In this document: piece by piece, positions 1-5,593 of the stretch
Numbering within the stretch: the first letter of the stretch is position 1
Layout: each line of letters starts with the position of its first letter
NCBI GenBank assembly: GCA_038751365.1
Contig: JBCDGH010000049.1
Location: 1 to 5,593 of the forward strand
Direction: 5' to 3'
Source: JBCDGH01 sp038751365
GTDB taxonomy: Bacteria > Patescibacteriota > JACMRA01
DNA: 5,593 bases
Translations under genes and position numbers: made by a program
Notes under the pieces: generated by a model
Database searches by the model: none
What the model saw: the letters and a program-made list of their open reading frames with translations, nothing else
Told to the model about the DNA's origin: nothing

Positions 1-90
1 ATTAAAATCTTTGATCAAATTGCAATAAGTCATATCTAATGAGACTATCCAAAATGACTTATTAGATTTATCAATCGATAAAATATTCAT
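1..90 (-). CDS. Possible N-terminus of a divergent gene, cut by the left window edge
   Basis: On the minus strand an ATG at 90-88 opens a frame of 30 codons with no stop up to the edge of the window. The peptide begins MNILSIDKSNKSFWIVSLDM and continues with TYCNLIKDFN. I do not recognise a family. The M-x-I-L-x-I opening is seen at the start of many Rossmann-type proteins such as glycosyltransferases, but 30 residues are too few to claim this. If real, the gene is transcribed away from the DUF11 operon and shares the intergenic region 91-261 with it. The start lacks a clear Shine-Dalgarno site, as do the other starts here. An open frame of 30 codons can occur by chance, so this is tentative. 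Confidence 0.3.
   Translation of the reverse strand, partial: MNILSIDKSNKSFWIVSLDMTYCNLIKDFN
24..63. repeat. Perfect 10-bp inverted repeat with 20-base loop
   Basis: AATAAGTCAT (24-33) is the exact reverse complement of ATGACTTATT (54-63). A second, mutually exclusive pairing exists between ATCTAAT (34-40) and ATTAGAT (61-67). No T-tract follows on either strand, so this is not a normal intrinsic terminator. It lies inside the possible minus-strand coding start at 1-90, so it may simply be coding sequence with chance symmetry. Confidence 0.4.
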
Positions 91-261
91 AAATATACTT
101 TGAAAATATCTACTTTTAATTTTATAATTCAGATTTTTGACTTACTTAACCTTTGTTGATTCCTAGCCTTTGTCAAAATATACAACAACCTGTCGCATCA
201 GCTTGACAAATTTAATTATAAATAGCAGCTTGGACTAATTTAAATTTTGGTACTTTCTATT
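91..261. promoter_or_regulatory. Divergent intergenic region upstream of the DUF11 operon
   Basis: This AT-rich region has an 8-bp perfect inverted repeat, TTTGTCAA (169-176) and TTGACAAA (203-210), with 26 bases between the arms. Each arm contains a consensus -35 hexamer, TTGACA, on opposite strands (203-208 plus; 176-171 minus). On the plus strand a -10-like TATAAAT lies at 217-223, but only 8 bases from the TTGACA, so the two do not form a standard promoter together. At the normal 17-base spacing the -10 positions match poorly on both strands. The operon promoter is probably in this region, but I cannot fix its elements. The repeat could equally be an operator. Confidence 0.35.
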
Positions 262-1113
262 ATGTCAAATAAATCCACCTCTTATTTCCTAAAACTAATT
301 AGAATTTTAGCTACTATATCTATATTAAGCATAGCAGTTGGCTCTAATATAAGAGTGCATTCAGTTATAAATAGAGCTGAGATAGAGTCTACAACAACCT
401 TTGATCCAAATACTGCTAATAACGTAGATCAAACTCCAGACATACCTATTACTTTTGAAGTTGACCTAACTATTCAAGCAAATGTAATTACTCAAACTAT
501 TTATCCAGGTTTACCTGTAGAATTTAACTTTGAAATCACCAATAACGGACCTTCAAGTGTTACAACCTTGGATGTAAGCGGATATGATCTAAGTGGAATA
601 AATTCAGCAACTTATATTTTACCTCAAGGTGTCAGTATAAATAATGGAGTAATTACAGGGCTAGACTTAGATGCTAATGAGTCCTTCACTCTGACTGTGA
701 ATGCAGTAGTTGATAGCACAGTAGAATCTGATCTAAGCAGTACTGCAGTAGTTACCGCCCCAAACGGAGTTACAGAAACAGTAACAACTAATAACGACGA
801 TCCTTTCACTTTACCTGTTACTCCAGCTGCTGATTTATCACTAGAAAAAACTACTACTGAAAGCACTTTAGTACAAGGTACAAGCGTTAAGTACACTTTA
901 GTAGGAACTAATAATGGACCAAGTACTGCTCAACCTAACATTATAATTGAAGATACTTTGCCTGCAGAATTATCATATCAATCAGTAGATGCAAATGCTA
1001 GTAGCCCTGATTGGAGTTGTAACGAAAGCAACCAAGTCGTAACATGCACTAACCCTAACGCTATAGCTGACCAAGCCCAGACTACATTAGTAATTAATGT
1101 ACTTGTAAACTAA
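262..1113 (+). CDS. Secreted two-DUF11 protein; candidate self-polymerising shaft subunit
   Basis: The product has 283 residues counted from ATG 262. An in-frame TTG at 247 would add five residues, but ATG gives a better signal peptide and neither start has a clear ribosome site. The signal peptide is about residues 1-34: K4, K11 and R14, a hydrophobic core near 15-27, and a V-H-S site ending at S34. The mature chain starts with an orphan strand, V-I-N-R-A-E-I-E-S (35-43), followed by F-D-P-N (47-50) and N53-N54. These match the last strand and tail of a DUF11 domain. A complete DUF11 domain (about 67-188) has its own final strand, L-S-S-T-A-V-V-T, at 158-165. The second DUF11 domain (189-283) has N-N-G-P, D-T-L-P and a W251/C253...C262 pair likely to form a disulfide. 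It stops at V-L-V-N without its final strand. Inferred role: the N-terminal strand of one copy fills the groove in the last domain of the next, making a fibre. First position in the operon fits a major subunit. Alternatively it could be an ordinary secreted adhesin. DUF11 identity is confident; polymerisation is inference. Confidence 0.9.
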   Translation: MSNKSTSYFLKLIRILATISILSIAVGSNIRVHSVINRAEIESTTTFDPNTANNVDQTPDIPITFEVDLTIQANVITQTIYPGLPVEFNFEITNNGPSSVTTLDVSGYDLSGINSATYILPQGVSINNGVITGLDLDANESFTLTVNAVVDSTVESDLSSTAVVTAPNGVTETVTTNNDDPFTLPVTPAADLSLEKTTTESTLVQGTSVKYTLVGTNNGPSTAQPNIIIEDTLPAELSYQSVDANASSPDWSCNESNQVVTCTNPNAIADQAQTTLVINVLVN

Positions 1114-1127
1114 AACTGTAAGTTATA

Positions 1128-1841
1128 ATGATTAGTAAAGTCCTAGCTATAACCGCTATTGCCAGCTTACTGGGTTTGCCAAGTTTGGCTTTGAATGCTC
1201 AATCATTAACCAATGAAGCTAGAATTGAATCTCCTACATTTGACCCTGATTTATCTAACAACTCGACTATTAGTACAGTTCAATATTCACAGACTGAAGT
1301 AGACTTAGAAATTACAAAATCAGTGACGGTAGAGCAATCAGGAGATCTGACTTTGGAAATAAATTACAAAAATAATAGTAACATAGAAGTTCCTGATCCC
1401 GAGATTCGCATTGAGGTTGTAGGTAGTACTGAAGAATTCAGAGTAATGTCTACAGGATCTTTAACCCCTATAAGCAGTCAAACAATTATTGAAGATAATA
1501 AAAGTATACTAGTATTAAAACTACCTACACTTCCAGCCAATTTTGAGGATATATTTTTTCTCAGCCTCAATAACAGATCTGGAGTCAGTCAATTAACTTT
1601 CACCAGCACTATCTCTTACAGCGGCTTGGAAACCAGAACTACCAATAACACTGATGAAAGTATAGTTGTGATACCCAATCAAACTCCAGAAAATGAAGCA
1701 AAATCTGAAACAGATATAAGTACAATTCGTACTGGAGGTGATAGTAAGAAATATAATTTAAATAGAAGTCTGGGAATAATCTTAGTTACAAGCGCTATCC
1801 TAGTTTTAATTTCTTATTACTTTAAGCAGAAAAAAATATGA
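1128..1841 (+). CDS. Secreted DUF11-like protein with C-terminal membrane anchor; candidate fibre base
   Basis: The 237-residue product has a signal peptide (1-21 or 1-24; cleavage after S-L-A or L-N-A). It is followed at once by S-L-T-N-E-A-R-I-E-S (26-35), F-D-P-D (38-41) and N44-N45. This segment is nearly identical in pattern to the mature N-terminus of the preceding gene product and to the last strand of complete DUF11 domains. One divergent DUF11-like domain follows (about 57-183). It opens with V-D-L-E-I-T-K-S and closes with its own final strand L-T-F-T-S-T-I-S (156-163) and a T-N-N segment, so it is complete. It lacks the D-T-L-P motif and cysteines. A polar linker (184-214) leads to a membrane helix (215-232) and the tail K-Q-K-K-I, giving an outside N-terminus and inside C-terminus. 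It starts 14 bases after the previous gene and overlaps the next by ATGA. Inferred role: membrane anchor that donates its N-terminal strand to the last fibre subunit. The secreted, anchored topology is clear; the partner is inferred. Confidence 0.88.
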   Translation: MISKVLAITAIASLLGLPSLALNAQSLTNEARIESPTFDPDLSNNSTISTVQYSQTEVDLEITKSVTVEQSGDLTLEINYKNNSNIEVPDPEIRIEVVGSTEEFRVMSTGSLTPISSQTIIEDNKSILVLKLPTLPANFEDIFFLSLNNRSGVSQLTFTSTISYSGLETRTTNNTDESIVVIPNQTPENEAKSETDISTIRTGGDSKKYNLNRSLGIILVTSAILVLISYYFKQKKI

Positions 1842-4048
1842 AGCATTCGATCACAAAAAAATTTATCAACCTACTTATTGTATTCAGTTTAGTGTTTATT
1901 TCAGGAACTATAACTACCTACTCAGAGGGTAGTCAGAACTTACTAGATAGTGGAGGTGACCGCCCATATATTGACTATCGATCAACAGACATAGTAACCC
2001 AAATTCCTAGGAAAACTATTCTGTACGTCTATGCTAAAGATGGAGAAACAATTAATTTGGGATCTAGCGCCAACGGTATTGGTAGTGGAAGTATAAGCCA
2101 TACTGACCCTCAAAATAATACTACACAATGCCTCACCACTGAAGGAGTAATTAATAATCTTAGTGAAGAGTTAGCAGGTCCTTTACCAAATTCTGGAGGC
2201 TATACTCCTTGTGTTATCAATGTTAGTTCTGCTACTGAAGGCATTTGGGAGATAGAATTTACTTCACCTGATCCTACTAATTTAATTGACCCAAGCCCCA
2301 TATCTGTTACTGATAGCTGGTCTCAATCTTCTAACCGTAGCTATATTTTAGCCTGGGACGTGACTGTGAGAGATAATAATGGTGATGAAAAAACAGGTAG
2401 GACTTACGCCAATTACATTGCTTGGAACATGGGGAGACCAACTGCTCAAATATCATCTGAAGTATTTGTGAAAACTAGAGATTCTTACGAGTACAAGATC
2501 GACTTTAACGGTATAGAACCCTGGGGATTTATTTTCTTTTCTAACAACAAAGGAGTTACTGATTTAGATGGCAATCCCACTAGACAGTCCTTACAACTCG
2601 AAGGGCAAAATCCAAATTTTACTACTCCAACCGGATTTACTTTCCATAGACCCTTTGAATCTGATACCGCTGAAAATGTCACTAACAAAATCTTTTTCAC
2701 TAAGCCTGCTGACGACCTACCACAATCCTCTACACTAAAAGGACAATCTATTTGGCTAGACGGAACTCTGCCTCCAGTTGCTCAAGTAAGCAATTTTCAA
2801 TTTAATGGTTTAGATGGTACTCCCAATACAGGTGGAACTTTTGATAAAGGCGGAAATTTTACTTTTGATTCTACCGCGGCAGGTAGGTACAGAATTGATA
2901 TAGATGTAAACGGTGATGGAATCTATGACAATAATACTGATAAAACAGTAGAAGGTGTTGGTATTGTAGGTAACAATAGTGTGTATTGGGATGGATTAGA
3001 TGGAAATGACAATCCTGTATCTGCATCACAAGCAGACATAGGGGTTAGGCTGAGCTATACTAATGGTGAAATTCACTTTCCATTTATTGATGTAGAAAAT
3101 AACAATAATGGTATTATTATAGAAAGAATTGAACCTACACCGTCCGATTTTTCTGTATATTACGACGATTCAAACCTATCCACAGCTTTTGGTAACCCAC
3201 CTTTACCGGTTAGTAGTTTGATTTCACCTGCTGATAGTCAAAATGGAGCTAGAGCTTTTAGTGATAAATTTGGGGATGGTAGATTAATCGATACCTGGAC
3301 ATATCAGTTAGTGCAAGCCGCTGAACTAGCAAATACAATCACTCTCAGAGAAGCCGATATAAGAATCTCTAAAAATCATGTTCCTGGGGTGTATGAGCAA
3401 GGTTCGTCAATAACGTATTATTTAGATATAGAAAACTCTTCACAAAGTAACGACAGCGCTCAAGGTATTAGTGTAATAGACAACTTTCCTGCTGGTCTTA
3501 CCAACATAAACTGGAGCTGCCAAATCACCAATGACCAATCTGGAGACCTAACTAATGAGTGTGATGATATTAGTGGTACAGGTGATATTGATACTACCTT
3601 AAAACTTAATCCCGGAGCAACAGCCAGATTCACAATTGTAGCCGAGGTTAGTGCAACTAATGGTACCACGCTTACAAATACAGCAACTGTAGGTTCAGGT
3701 TTAGATTCTACAGATAATAATCCAAATGATAACGAGAGTACCGATGTAGTTTATATAGGTCAGCAAGCAGATTTACAGTTATCTAAAAGCTTAGCTGGTA
3801 GTTTAGTCTCAGGCTCCACAGCTCAATATAATATCAATGTTGAAAATCTAGGTCCCAACACTTCAGTAGCTAGTTTTGATCTCAAAGATACTCTACCATC
3901 TGAGCTTACATTTAATAGTATCAGTAATTCCTCAACAAATCAGGGATGGAGCTGCACCCCAAATAATCAAATAGTTAATTGCACTTACTCAAATGACCTG
4001 CCGGTTAATCAGACTACTGATTTAGAAATTATCGTTAATGTAGAATAA
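1838..4048 (+). CDS. Large secreted protein ending in two DUF11 domains; candidate fibre tip or adhesin
   Basis: The 736-residue product has a signal peptide of about 1-29 (K-H-S-I-T-K-K, then a hydrophobic core). The mature N-terminus (S-G-G-D-R-P-Y-I-D-Y-R) has no orphan DUF11 strand. Residues about 30-500 form a beta-rich region of no named family. It contains a C98/C125 pair, a calcium-type loop D-V-N-G-D-G-I-Y-D (356-364), a W-D-G-L-D-G-N-D-N-P motif (384-393) like FlgD-type Ig folds, and G-E-I-H-F-P-F-I-D-V-E-N-N (410-422). DUF11 domain A (about 506-643) is complete, with W559/C561...C575 and its final strand L-T-N-T-A-T-V-G (612-619). DUF11 domain B (644-736) has D-T-L-P and W704/C706...C715 but ends at I-V-N-V-E, before the final strand, just as gene 1 does. 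It overlaps the preceding gene by four bases (ATGA), implying coupled translation. Inferred role: the distal subunit, whose open last domain accepts the N-terminal strand of the gene 1 product, with the large N-terminal region as binding head. The ligand is unknown. Confidence 0.9.
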   Translation: MKHSITKKFINLLIVFSLVFISGTITTYSEGSQNLLDSGGDRPYIDYRSTDIVTQIPRKTILYVYAKDGETINLGSSANGIGSGSISHTDPQNNTTQCLTTEGVINNLSEELAGPLPNSGGYTPCVINVSSATEGIWEIEFTSPDPTNLIDPSPISVTDSWSQSSNRSYILAWDVTVRDNNGDEKTGRTYANYIAWNMGRPTAQISSEVFVKTRDSYEYKIDFNGIEPWGFIFFSNNKGVTDLDGNPTRQSLQLEGQNPNFTTPTGFTFHRPFESDTAENVTNKIFFTKPADDLPQSSTLKGQSIWLDGTLPPVAQVSNFQFNGLDGTPNTGGTFDKGGNFTFDSTAAGRYRIDIDVNGDGIYDNNTDKTVEGVGIVGNNSVYWDGLDGNDNPVSASQADIGVRLSYTNGEIHFPFIDVENNNNGIIIERIEPTPSDFSVYYDDSNLSTAFGNPPLPVSSLISPADSQNGARAFSDKFGDGRLIDTWTYQLVQAAELANTITLREADIRISKNHVPGVYEQGSSITYYLDIENSSQSNDSAQGISVIDNFPAGLTNINWSCQITNDQSGDLTNECDDISGTGDIDTTLKLNPGATARFTIVAEVSATNGTTLTNTATVGSGLDSTDNNPNDNESTDVVYIGQQADLQLSKSLAGSLVSGSTAQYNINVENLGPNTSVASFDLKDTLPSELTFNSISNSSTNQGWSCTPNNQIVNCTYSNDLPVNQTTDLEIIVNVE

Positions 4049-4056
4049 ATTAGAAT

Positions 4057-4797
4057 ATGTCATCAATAAAAAATAAAATAAATCGTAAAACTTTCTTTAT
4101 CAGTTTTAGTTTGGCTGTCGGTATTCTAATTTCTCTTTTTTTAGGTCTTTCATTTCTAACTAAATTAGAAAATAACAGTAAGTCCTCAGAAATTCAAACG
4201 TACCAAGAATGTATTAATAAAGGTTTTCCAAGGCAAATAACTTCTCCTAAAAGTTGCCAAGCTGATGGTCAAGTGTTTTATGATGCTAAAGAATTAATAC
4301 CTGATTCTACTATAGGTTATAAACTAGATGTCAATGATGGTGTGAAAAATCAAAATGGATTTAGCTACATGAGCAATCAAGCTTGTAGACTAAGGCTAAA
4401 CTACAGATCTAAAGCTACTAATTATGCTAAAAATTTTGGTAAAGAGTCTAACAATCAGGAATTTTTAAAAACTTCATTCAATAACAGAGTAGTTAGCGAC
4501 TATGGCATGCTCATTCAGACTCCTAACGTTGGTAAATTCAGTATATTATGTATTCCACAGGAAAAATTCAATGCTAAATCTTTAAACTCAGAATATTTCC
4601 AACCAGGAAATTTAAATAATTTATACTATCTTGATAAGGCTAGTCATGAAAAAGTTAATCCAGATAGCATATTTGTAGAAGACAGATTTGCAAGTGGTCA
4701 AATAAATTGGTATTTTAGTATAAATAACAAAGTCTATTTGGTTACAGATTGGCAGAATTTTGCTGAAAAAGCAGATATCAAGTTGGAAGTTATTTAG
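4057..4797 (+). CDS. Membrane-anchored extracytoplasmic protein of unknown function with Cys-Gly-Pro...Cys-Gly-Phe motif
   Basis: The 246-residue product has a basic N-terminus (K5, K7, R10, K11), one hydrophobic segment (about 13-35) that is probably an uncleaved signal anchor, and an outside domain of about 210 residues. Residues 52-74 contain C-x3-G-x-P...P-x2-C-x3-G-x2-F (C52, G56, P58, P64, C67, G71, F74). From memory this resembles a short motif common in secreted or anchored proteins of environmental and CPR bacteria; its function is not known to me. Two more cysteines, C110 and C165, could make a second disulfide. There is no DUF11 domain and no catalytic motif I recognise. It begins 8 bases after the putative tip gene, so it is probably in the same operon and may help assemble, anchor or fold the DUF11 proteins. 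That role rests only on position. Confidence 0.85.
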   Translation: MSSIKNKINRKTFFISFSLAVGILISLFLGLSFLTKLENNSKSSEIQTYQECINKGFPRQITSPKSCQADGQVFYDAKELIPDSTIGYKLDVNDGVKNQNGFSYMSNQACRLRLNYRSKATNYAKNFGKESNNQEFLKTSFNNRVVSDYGMLIQTPNVGKFSILCIPQEKFNAKSLNSEYFQPGNLNNLYYLDKASHEKVNPDSIFVEDRFASGQINWYFSINNKVYLVTDWQNFAEKADIKLEVI

Positions 4798-4916
4798 AAT
4801 AACCAAGTTTTACCCATACCCATGTTAACTTACACAAACTTTAACTTAAACTATACTTATAAATAAGTTATTTACTTGCTTATTAAAAGTGTTAGAAGTG
4901 TAAATTGGTGTAAGAC
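4798..4916. other. Intergenic stretch after the operon; no clear terminator
   Basis: This is the non-coding part of the gap after the operon. It contains a short AT-only palindrome, ACTTAT-AA-ATAAGT (4855-4868), and AATAAG (4862-4867) that can pair with CTTATT (4879-4884). Neither has a G/C-rich stem or a T-tract. GTGTTA/GTGTAA occurs at 4889, 4898 and 4908, about one helical turn apart, and its complement TTACAC lies at 4830-4835. I see no RNA gene. Confidence 0.4.
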
Positions 4917-4951
4917 CTAGGCTCCATAGCCATAAGCTATAATAGAGCTAG
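4917..4951. repeat. Imperfect hairpin at the end of the small minus-strand ORF
   Basis: CTAGGCTC (4917-4924) pairs with GAGCTAG (4945-4951) with one bulged G, and inside it ATAGC (4926-4930) pairs with GCTAT (4936-4940) around a 5-base loop. It overlaps the stop and last codons of the minus-strand ORF. Neither strand has a T-tract after it, so a terminator role is doubtful. Confidence 0.35.
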
Positions 4952-5066
4952 TATTTGAGGTCACTAAATCAACTGTATTACCAAGCTGAAAAAGTAAAAA
5001 AATTCCAATAATAATAAAAGTTACAGCTAATATAAATAGCAATATACTATGTAATTTTAGTTTCAT
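4917..5066 (-). CDS. Possible 49-residue single-pass membrane protein
   Basis: Minus-strand ATG at 5066-5064 opens a 49-codon frame ending in TAG at 4919-4917. The peptide begins M-K-L-K-L-H-S, then has a hydrophobic segment at about residues 8-27 (core I-L-A-V-T-F-I-I-I-G-I-F-L-L-F) and a polar tail ending in A-Y-G-Y-G-A. The layout of basic N-terminus, one membrane helix and short tail is what a small membrane protein would show. A plausible minus-strand promoter lies upstream (TTGACA at 5125-5120, CAAAAT at 5102-5097, 17-base spacer). There is no clear ribosome site. I do not recognise a family. In AT-rich DNA hydrophobic frames of this length do occur by chance, so it is only moderately supported. 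Confidence 0.42.
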   Translation of the reverse strand: MKLKLHSILLFILAVTFIIIGIFLLFQLGNTVDLVTSNTSSIIAYGYGA

Positions 5067-5096
5067 GTTTTTGTATTTGTATTTATTTCGAGCCCT

Positions 5097-5125
5097 ATTT
5101 TGACATAGCTTTTAATTAGTGTCAA
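5097..5125 (-). promoter_or_regulatory. Candidate minus-strand promoter overlapping an opposed TTGACA
   Basis: On the minus strand TTGACA (5125-5120), a 17-base spacer and CAAAAT (5102-5097, four of six matches to TATAAT) form a plausible sigma-70-type promoter about 30 bases before the small ORF. A plus-strand TTGACA at 5100-5105 overlaps its -10, so TTGACA and TGTCAA also form an inverted repeat with 14 bases between the arms. The plus-strand copy lacks a good -10 at normal spacing. It could serve the flippase-like gene at 5148 or be half of an operator. Confidence 0.35.
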
Positions 5126-5147
5126 TTTATATTGGATATAGAATTTT

Positions 5148-5593
5148 ATGCAGGCTTCAAAAAGCTCATTTAGCAATGCAATATTAATAAACTTTTTTTC
5201 AAATATATTTGTTGCGGCTTGTAATTATCTGATTATTTTTTTGGTCTCCAGATTTGCTTTTAATCAATACTCGCTTTGGATATCGATCACCTCTTTAGTA
5301 GGTACTTTAGGAACATTAAGCGACGGACTGTTTTTAAATCTGATTCGTTCAGTTGGTGTATTAAAAACTGATGATATAAAGAAAAAAATGAACTATGGAA
5401 TTTATTTTGAAAAACAGATGCTGAGTCATTTTAAAGTCTTTATAATTTTGCTTCCAATAGTTAGCCTAGCTATTAAAATATTGATTCAAGATATTAGTAT
5501 TTTTTATTCAATTACATTAACAATTTATATTTTAAGTAATTTTTATTTTGGTCTTAGACCACATATTTTATTAGGTGCATTACTTATAAAAAA
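5148..5593 (+). CDS. N-terminal part of a polysaccharide flippase-like (Wzx/MATE-type) membrane protein, cut by the right edge
   Basis: The frame starts at ATG 5148 and stays open for 148 codons to the window end; an in-frame TAG at 5139-5141 makes this the first possible ATG. The product is very hydrophobic. Four likely membrane segments are at about residues 10-34, 41-66, 95-113 and 118-140. The pattern of an N-terminal helix, then F-x-x-Y-S-L-W-I-S-I-T-S-L-V-G and L-S-D-G-L-F-L-N-L-I-R, resembles the first two helices of O-antigen/exopolysaccharide flippases, which move lipid-linked sugars across the membrane. Full members have about 12-14 helices and over 400 residues, so about two thirds is missing. 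It probably forms a separate transcription unit from the DUF11 operon, perhaps the start of a surface-polysaccharide cluster. Family assignment is by pattern only. Confidence 0.75.
   Translation, partial: MQASKSSFSNAILINFFSNIFVAACNYLIIFLVSRFAFNQYSLWISITSLVGTLGTLSDGLFLNLIRSVGVLKTDDIKKKMNYGIYFEKQMLSHFKVFIILLPIVSLAIKILIQDISIFYSITLTIYILSNFYFGLRPHILLGALLIK

Noticed and set aside
624..896. 90-codon minus-strand frame inside gene 1
   Set aside because: It lies fully within a well-supported DUF11 gene and its peptide has no recognisable features; a shadow frame.
1081..1140. Genes 1 and 2 as one gene broken by a frameshift or stop, explaining the missing final strand
   Set aside because: Gene 2 has its own complete signal peptide before the strand, several stops lie in the gap, and gene 3 ends at the same strand with no DUF11 gene after it.
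1722..1841. Sortase signal at the C-terminus of gene 2 (T-I-R-T-G, helix, basic tail)
   Set aside because: The L-P of LPxTG is missing and the TG lies 12 residues before the helix, unlike usual sorting signals. A plain membrane anchor explains it better.
2485..2700. 71-codon minus-strand frame inside gene 3
   Set aside because: Shadow of the coding sequence, with no upstream signals or recognisable product.
3460..3669. 69-codon minus-strand frame inside gene 3
   Set aside because: Antisense to DUF11 domain A; its hydrophobicity follows from the opposite coding strand.
262..4048. Reassigned TGA codon, as in some CPR lineages
   Set aside because: Gene 2 ends naturally at TGA in an ATGA overlap and no gene needs TGA read-through; Trp is encoded by TGG.
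4621..4806. 61-codon minus-strand frame over the 3' end of gene 4
   Set aside because: Almost wholly antisense to gene 4, with no independent support.
4798..4890. Rho-independent terminator after gene 4
   Set aside because: The possible stems are short and AT-only and no T-tract follows.

Overview
The window is AT-rich. It carries three consecutive plus-strand genes for secreted DUF11-repeat proteins, a fourth membrane-anchored gene, a small minus-strand ORF, and the start of a polytopic membrane protein that looks like a polysaccharide flippase. TGA acts as a stop (gene 2 ends in an ATGA overlap with gene 3) and TGG encodes Trp, so the code is standard. Shine-Dalgarno sites are weak or absent. 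Secreted DUF11 proteins, a single-membrane style C-terminal anchor and a Cys-Gly-Pro-Cys-Gly-Phe mini-motif in gene 4 together suggest a Patescibacteria/CPR-like bacterium. This assignment is an inference and the phylum is not proven.

Layout: 1-90 (-) is the possible N-terminus of a divergent gene running off the left edge. 91-261 is a divergent intergenic region. 262-1113 (+) is gene 1, a signal peptide plus two DUF11 domains. 1128-1841 (+) is gene 2, a signal peptide plus one DUF11-like domain and a C-terminal membrane anchor. 1838-4048 (+) is gene 3, a large secreted protein ending in two DUF11 domains. 4057-4797 (+) is gene 4, with an N-terminal membrane anchor and four cysteines outside. 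4917-5066 (-) is a possible 49-residue membrane protein. 5148 to the right edge (+) is a flippase-like protein, incomplete at the window border. Genes 1-4 are separated by 14, -4 and 8 bases and are almost certainly one operon.

The most interesting point is how the domain edges of genes 1-3 fit together. The last DUF11 domains of genes 1 and 3 stop at the same place, just before the final beta-strand (the 'L-T-N-T-A-T-V' strand and the following D-P-N..NN segment seen in the complete domains). Genes 1 and 2 have exactly that missing segment as an orphan strand right after their signal peptides (S-V-I-N-R-A-E-I-E-S and S-L-T-N-E-A-R-I-E-S). Gene 3 has no such N-terminal strand. Gene 2 has a complete domain and a membrane anchor. 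This gives one acceptor-only protein (gene 3, tip-like), one donor-plus-acceptor protein (gene 1, shaft-like) and one donor-only membrane-anchored protein (gene 2, base-like). That is the logic of donor-strand exchange in chaperone-usher pili, but built from DUF11 domains and with no usher or chaperone in view. I propose a self-assembling surface fibre: tip (gene 3), polymer of gene 1, anchor (gene 2), with gene 4 as a possible accessory factor. The strand match is visible in the sequence; the fibre is inference.
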